DNA from: CAYONP01 sp964405335
GTDB taxonomy: Bacteria; Armatimonadota; UBA10988
DNA length: 35,663 nucleotides
Direction: 5' to 3'
NCBI GenBank assembly: GCA_964405335.1
Contig: CAYONP010000062.1
Coordinates: forward strand, 1-35,663
Shown here: positions 31,901 through 35,663 of the stretch, piece by piece
Layout: each line of letters starts with the position of its first letter
Position numbering within the stretch: the stretch's first letter is position 1
Notes under the pieces: model-generated
Seen by the model: only the letters and a program-made list of their open reading frames with translations
Database searches by the model: none
What the model was told of the DNA's origin: nothing
Program-made: the position numbers and the translations under genes

Positions 31901-34054
31901 GGCGAGGTGAGCGACGGCACGCCGCTGGTGCTGGACGAATCGGAGCTCTGCCTCGATCCGACCGGCATCCGGGTCGAGCTCCCCGAGCTGGGGCTCTCGG
32001 CCGCGGCGGCCGGCGCGCTGCCGGCCGGCGCGACCGCCGCCGTCGAGTTGACCGGTCCGCTAGCCATCGAGCCGGGTCTGCGGACGGTCACCGGGGTGGT
32101 TCGCTGGCGGCACCGGCAGCAGGAGTACTCGGTCGAGGTGCCGCTGCACCTGGCCCGGCCGCCGGCGGCCGCCCCGCGGGTGGCCAACGCGACTCGCGTC
32201 GCCTGGGTGGTCAACCCCGCCGACGTGCCGGTCGAGGGTCGGCGCATCCGGTTGCCCGGCGAGACCCGCAGCTGCTGGTCGGCCGAGGGGCGCCCGCTGC
32301 CGCTGGACCGGCAGGGCAGGCTGACGATGGTCCTGGTCGACCTGCCGGCGCGTTCGATGGTGCCGGTCTGTCTGTCCGACGAGCCGGCCGAGCCGACCGG
32401 TGACCTGACCGTCACGTCGACTGAGTTGGGCACCGGCCGCGGCACGGTGACCGCGGCGAACAGCTACCTGCGGGTCACCTGGAGCGAAGCGGCCGGCGGG
32501 ACAATCACCGAGCTGACCACGCGGTGGGACGGCGTCGATCACGCCGCGCCGAACTGCGGCGGCATCGCCTGGGGACGCTGGGGGCAGTTCCAGCCGGCGC
32601 AGCCGACCATGAACGCGGTTGATTTTCTCCGCCGCGAGGAGAAGCAGTTCCAGGCCTCGTCACCGGCCCGCATCCAGGTGGTGGAGGGTCGGACCGAGGT
32701 GGCCGTGCGCGTGGACTGGGCGAGCGGTGGCGCACGCGCCGCGCAGAGGTACTACCTGCCGGCGTACCAGCCGTTGCTGCGCTACGAACACGTGGCCTCG
32801 CTCGGCACGCCGCCGGCGGTCGGCGAAGAGCTGGTCGTGGCCGACTTCAACTTCCGCCGCGGTGAGTGGAACAAGATCTACCCGAACTTCACCGGCATCA
32901 CCGAGCAGGCCCGCGACGGCGGCCCGCACGGCGGCTGGCGCGAAGGTGACCACGTGCCCGAGGTCGCAACGCTGATGCAAAACCCGTCGTTCGGCGGTAG
33001 CCTGTCGTCGTTGGTGACCTCGATCGATCGGGTGGACAAGTTCCGCCAGGGCTTCTGGCCGCCCGACCGGCCGGACGAGGGTCCGATCGACTTCGCCCGG
33101 CTCGAGTACGTGGCCACGGCCTCGGGCTCGGCCGCCGTCGAAGGCTACCTGCTGTTCCACGAGGGGCACCAAAACGCTGCCCTCCAGCACCTGGCGCGCG
33201 ACGCCGCCGCCGGCGCCTCGTTCGTCACCACCCCGCAGTGGCTGCCGGCGCCCGCGGCCGGCCCGCCGCTGGCGGCCGACTGGTGGAACGCCGGCTATGA
33301 GCGCCGGGCGCGGTTCGCCGTCGGCCCGTTCGCCGCCGCGATGCGCGACCCGGTGGTCAGCCTGCCGCTCCCGGCGGACGGCATCGACCCGGACTCGGTC
33401 CGCGCCATCGCCGACGGCCGGCTGCTGACCCACAGCTACCGGCCCGACGAGGGCGAGCTGGTGGTGCGCCTGCCGGGCGACCGCGCCGTGGGGGCCGGGG
33501 CGAGCGTCGACGTCTACTACGACACGGGCCCCGGCCGCAAGCCGGCGTTGCAGTGGTCCTCGCGGCTGCCCGGCGGCTCGCTCTCCGATCCGGGCTTCGA
33601 GCGCCGCGGCGCGGGCTGGCAGGTGCAGGCGCCGGGCGAGTTTGCCCGCGGCGAGGCCCACGGCGGCGAGGGCTATGCGATCATCCAGCGCACCGAGGGC
33701 ATGGGGCCGGTGGTGCTCCAAACCGCTTCGAAGCGGATTGTCCCGAACGCGACCTACCGGCTCAGCTTCTGGGCGCGGACGACCGACCGGCCGATGTATG
33801 TCTACACCAACGTCTATCACCCGCTGCACGATGCGCCGGCGGCGCGGCTCGAACTGAACAGTGACGGCGCTTGGCACCGCTACCAAGTCGACCTGCCCTC
33901 GGGCGACTTCTCGCCCGACCTGGGGCTCGTGCTGCGCTTCTGGATCCTCGATCAGGCCGGCGGCATCGCGATTGACGATGTCGAGCTGAGCGAGGTGGGC
34001 GCGCCGGCTGGGGCGACGATCCCCGTCCGGCTGCTGAATGGAGTGGCGCGATGA
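28943..34054 (+). CDS. 1703-residue secreted multidomain GH99-like glycoside hydrolase
   Basis: The product has a Sec signal (residues 1-20). A TIM-barrel domain at about 25-390 opens TYFYWYSWDG (29-38) and contains LSWNEWWEGSNLEPCLEYGKLYG, with Glu357 and Glu360. These match the NEWxEG motif that holds both catalytic carboxylates in GH99 endo-alpha-mannosidase/mannanase and GH99-like (WbsX) proteins. A glutamine-amidotransferase-like domain follows (about 393-510), then a beta-sandwich (about 525-690), an Ig-like module (about 856-960), a large beta-rich region (about 1085-1440), a DUF2341-like module (from about 1446, DWWNAGYERRARF) and a CBM4/9-like domain (about 1546-1690, FSPDLGLVLRFWILDQAGGIAIDDVELSEV). 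The ATG at 28943 has GGAGG at 28933-28937. The ATGA at 34051-34054 overlaps the next gene. The substrate is inferred, not shown. Confidence 0.82.
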   Translation: MRSTLALPILPVLLAVPAAAVDSPWISDTYFYWYSWDGPEKLGAWMGGVYNTPLSGYYDSRSVADNTQQLHTASEWGLTHHFMDYWGPGWQGEDGGPRETILMRATEAVRAAGYPIFMSVYQDGEDFDMAEFARNLDPGRDAHFYFDLFGRHEAFPKIGGKPAALIYARNGVPKQSVTDETFRAAMQAKYGTLAALNARWGTGFTSFDEVKLDFGAGFPRYESIKHQYAVWQAEWERTNAAAQRLWGLPGVLCSFDIAYQPFRGWGYSDMNRVFLGPHSYAGIFGRPEAEGTERFIQAQVAKAYGGLFFDTFKNFYHDWEIRLPGITYVELFDAFDRFWVNVLLNKSEALLHLSWNEWWEGSNLEPCLEYGKLYGEKNLLWASVMQQCFPSIRDWNQGARVAVLLNDWHWYAGANSQDDIYGCIEALRRGGAVFDLLADDHVTAEKLAQFEVIVAPAAGVGLGFNAAGEPILPLLRQWVEGVPGRKLILSRVPGGVDPASGLSVADWLLLRPWQGTAAATAPGDDMNLFVDVGTAGDDDFLISGATFHEDWGRLPAESYGARAEAYTVRWTPGVGNQTLFVVPLSPHREHIVRFGGSVLWDNSVRLLLNGVEVATVDVVPGDSEYEATIPAAAVGDATTGELVFEWRQSHIPSEREPERFPTEARVCNLALDYLQVATAGTPLSRQNNYRIVQHGVRSTDAAPASLRGEWQTGYTRRDRLAGGTALTVNSADGSPRDMLIEAGEVKVWYCDGLLGAVEDPSYLDGILAWAGVTGEFQVTGRDIAWSTLKAGDTTVVLLDNQAATERRDVRVTAPAGELPLAEVRAISRNGREFAGLFEPSASIRDQLSSYGAYTFVRSAVRVITPSLDVLPGETRTIGVELTNLTDAPARGALGNGWHLPSLRVEPATFELAPRETKTVPLTIVARDDCDWGRKTIVLDLEANGRHSFLWRPVRVWKPAVIELAGSVVFAEAPVVTLRRPRIEQGVGEVSDGTPLVLDESELCLDPTGIRVELPELGLSAAAAGALPAGATAAVELTGPLAIEPGLRTVTGVVRWRHRQQEYSVEVPLHLARPPAAAPRVANATRVAWVVNPADVPVEGRRIRLPGETRSCWSAEGRPLPLDRQGRLTMVLVDLPARSMVPVCLSDEPAEPTGDLTVTSTELGTGRGTVTAANSYLRVTWSEAAGGTITELTTRWDGVDHAAPNCGGIAWGRWGQFQPAQPTMNAVDFLRREEKQFQASSPARIQVVEGRTEVAVRVDWASGGARAAQRYYLPAYQPLLRYEHVASLGTPPAVGEELVVADFNFRRGEWNKIYPNFTGITEQARDGGPHGGWREGDHVPEVATLMQNPSFGGSLSSLVTSIDRVDKFRQGFWPPDRPDEGPIDFARLEYVATASGSAAVEGYLLFHEGHQNAALQHLARDAAAGASFVTTPQWLPAPAAGPPLAADWWNAGYERRARFAVGPFAAAMRDPVVSLPLPADGIDPDSVRAIADGRLLTHSYRPDEGELVVRLPGDRAVGAGASVDVYYDTGPGRKPALQWSSRLPGGSLSDPGFERRGAGWQVQAPGEFARGEAHGGEGYAIIQRTEGMGPVVLQTASKRIVPNATYRLSFWARTTDRPMYVYTNVYHPLHDAPAARLELNSDGAWHRYQVDLPSGDFSPDLGLVLRFWILDQAGGIAIDDVELSEVGAPAGATIPVRLLNGVAR

Positions 34055-35562
34055 CCTGCCTGATCAGTGCGCTGATGCTCGCCTCGCCGCCGGTCGGCCC
34101 GCACGTCGGGCTCGAGGCGGCGGCGCACCGCGACTGCCCGACCTTCGGTGCGCGGGAGCCGATCCTCGGCACCTACTTCTTCTACTGGTACAACGACCAG
34201 ACCCGCGAGCACTTCGTCAACGGCGACGGCAGCGATGCGATGACCACGCACCCGCTCCGGCGCGAGGGCGAGCGCTACAGCTACGACGCGCTCGAGTGGT
34301 GGCGCGGTGAACTGGCCGACGTGCGCGCGGCCGGGATCGACTTCATCGCGCCGGTCTACTGGGGCACGCCCGAGAACGACCCGCGCTTTGCCTGGAGCTA
34401 CACCGGCCTGCGCACGCTGGCCGAGCTGATCGCCCAGCAGCAGGCCGCCGGCGAGCCGGTGATGCCGGTGGCGATGTTCTACGACACCTCGACACTGCAG
34501 CACAACTCCTCGGGCTACCACGTCGAGCTCGACACCGAGCGGGGCCGGGTCTGGTTCTACGAGACCATCCGCAACTTCTGGAGCCTCATCCCGCCGGTCG
34601 CCTGGTGCCGCATCGACGGCCGGCCGCTGATCCTGCTCTACGGCCCCGGTTTCGCCAAGTCGCACGACGAGGCGCTGTTCGCCGATTTTCGCCGCCGGTT
34701 CGTCGCGGACTTCGGCGTCGAGCCGTATCTGGTCAAGCACATGGGTTGGCCGGGTGAGGCCGACGGCGTGGTCACCTGGGGCGGCGCGCTGGGCCTTAAG
34801 GACGGCACCGTCGCGGCACTCGGGCCCGGCTACGACCACACCGCGGTGCCGGGGCGCCAGCCGCTGATTGTCGAGCGTGAGGGCGGCCAGTTCTACGTCG
34901 ATCAGTGGCACAAGCTGCTCGCCCGCGACCCGGCGAGCCGGCCGTCGGTGGTCTTGGTCGAGACCTGGAACGAGTGGCACGAGGGCACCGACGTGGCGCC
35001 GAGTGTCGAGTATGGTCGGCTGTTCGTCGACTGGACTCGCTGGTTTGCCAACCAGTGGCACGCCGGCGGGCGTCTGCCGCGTAGCGGGCCGTTCGCCACC
35101 GCCCAGGCGGTGATGTGGCAGGCCGGCGAAGACGGCCTCGGCATCACGCTGCGCAGCGGCGGCGACGGGCTCTGGCGGGCGGTCGAACAGGGCGGCCGCG
35201 CGGCGGTGACCGGCGCCGCCAACCCGCACAGCACGGGGCGCTACCTCTACTTCGACGTCGACTGGAGTTACGGCTACGACCTGAGCGACGGCGCACTCGA
35301 GGTCGGCGTGCTGTTCTGGGACGCCGGCGCCACCTCGCTGGCCCTCGAGTACGACAGCCGCGACCCGGCCGGCAGTGTGCGCGAAGGGGCGTTCAAGGCC
35401 GGCGGCAGCATCGCCCTCGGCGGCACCGCCCAATGGCGCCGGACCGCCTTCCGGCTGGACGATCCGAGGCTGGCCGATCGCAGCAACGGAGGCGATTTCC
35501 GGCTCTTCGGCGGCGGGGGCGACATCGTCGCGGCGGAGGTGACCGTGAGCTGGGCGAGGTAG
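34051..35562 (+). CDS. 503-residue secreted GH99-like / DUF5010-type protein
   Basis: The N-terminus MTCLISALMLASPPVG is a short Sec-type signal. The barrel opens TYFFYWYNDQTREHF (from residue 41), a pattern I associate with DUF5010. It contains DFIAPVYWG, PVMPVAMFYDTSTLQ, LVKHMGWPG, and ETWNEWHEGTDVAPSVEYGRLF, with Glu308 and Glu311 as the candidate catalytic pair. A C-terminal beta-sandwich (about 370-503) is probably carbohydrate-binding. It shares the opening and active-site motifs with its upstream neighbour, so the two are likely paralogues. The ATGA overlap implies coupled translation. Its TAG stop (35560-35562) is part of a REP head. Confidence 0.83.
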   Translation: MTCLISALMLASPPVGPHVGLEAAAHRDCPTFGAREPILGTYFFYWYNDQTREHFVNGDGSDAMTTHPLRREGERYSYDALEWWRGELADVRAAGIDFIAPVYWGTPENDPRFAWSYTGLRTLAELIAQQQAAGEPVMPVAMFYDTSTLQHNSSGYHVELDTERGRVWFYETIRNFWSLIPPVAWCRIDGRPLILLYGPGFAKSHDEALFADFRRRFVADFGVEPYLVKHMGWPGEADGVVTWGGALGLKDGTVAALGPGYDHTAVPGRQPLIVEREGGQFYVDQWHKLLARDPASRPSVVLVETWNEWHEGTDVAPSVEYGRLFVDWTRWFANQWHAGGRLPRSGPFATAQAVMWQAGEDGLGITLRSGGDGLWRAVEQGGRAAVTGAANPHSTGRYLYFDVDWSYGYDLSDGALEVGVLFWDAGATSLALEYDSRDPAGSVREGAFKAGGSIALGGTAQWRRTAFRLDDPRLADRSNGGDFRLFGGGGDIVAAEVTVSWAR

Positions 35563-35583
35563 GGCGCGCTCGCCGAGCGCGCC
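35558..35583. repeat. REP-like palindrome with GTAG head
   Basis: GGTAG is followed by GGCGCGCTCG-C-CGAGCGCGCC (arms 35563-35572 and 35574-35583). The whole is an exact inverted copy of 15432-15457. The stop codon of the preceding gene is the TAG of the head. Confidence 0.8.
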
Positions 35584-35663
35584 GGCCGGGGCGCGGGGGG
35601 GCGCGCCCCCCCGGGGGGGAGGGGGCGGGGGCCGCGCGCGCCCGCCCGGGGGGGGGGGGGCGC
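35584..35663. other. Extremely G/C-rich low-complexity end, probable assembly artefact
   Basis: The last 80 bases contain one A (35620) and no T, with runs of up to 12 G and of C. They carry no reading frame of note and look like poly-G read error or an unresolved contig end rather than genomic sequence. Confidence 0.7.

Overview
The window is about 70% GC bacterial DNA and reads as a metagenome-type scaffold. It opens inside adenylate kinase, carries a 100-base run of N at 15646-15745, and ends in about 80 bases that are almost only G and C. The translation genes are bacterial. A PEP-CTERM surface protein, several secreted carbohydrate-active proteins, two parallel beta-helix proteins and many GTAG-headed palindromic repeats suggest a free-living polysaccharide degrader from a Planctomycetota-, Armatimonadota- or Hydrogenedentota-like group. 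The phylum is inferred from gene style only and is not proven.

Region 1 (1-8600) is a housekeeping block on the plus strand: adk (5' truncated), infA, rpmJ, rpsM, rpsK, rpoA, rplQ, truA, rplM and rpsI. It continues into a LysM/SH3/NlpC-P60 wall hydrolase, a slipin, ksgA, ispE and a small membrane protein. Genes are tightly packed, often with 1-11 base overlaps. rpsD is missing between rpsK and rpoA, and map is missing between adk and infA. Region 2 (8600-13960) holds a TIM-barrel sugar-phosphate isomerase-like protein, an unknown secreted protein, an 83-bp MITE/REPIN-like hairpin, argG, a secreted beta-helix protein and an unknown membrane-anchored protein.

Region 3 (14011-18114, minus strand) is a sugar ABC importer operon: binding protein, first permease, second permease, then an unknown gene. 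A tandem array of inverted REP pairs with 82-base period lies between the two permease genes, and the scaffold gap falls inside it. Divergent from it (18227-22370) are a cytosolic beta-helix protein, a GH88/GH105-type unsaturated glucuronyl hydrolase with a good sigma-70-like promoter, a Gfo/Idh oxidoreductase and a membrane protein. Together these look like an uptake and breakdown locus for a uronic-acid-containing polysaccharide.

Region 4 (22425-35562) has a PEP-CTERM protein, a membrane-anchored CocE/S15-type hydrolase whose nucleophile serine appears to be glycine, mannose-6-phosphate isomerase and phosphohexomutase (translationally coupled), an SGNH esterase on the minus strand, and two coupled secreted proteins of 1703 and 503 residues. 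Both of the last two carry a GH99-like NEWxEG motif. The most interesting signals are the REPIN array inside the transporter operon, the repeated use of a TAG stop followed by GGCG (in two cases the head of a REP), the paired GH99-like proteins, and the serine-less CocE homologue. I saw no rRNA, tRNA, CRISPR array, transposase or phage gene.
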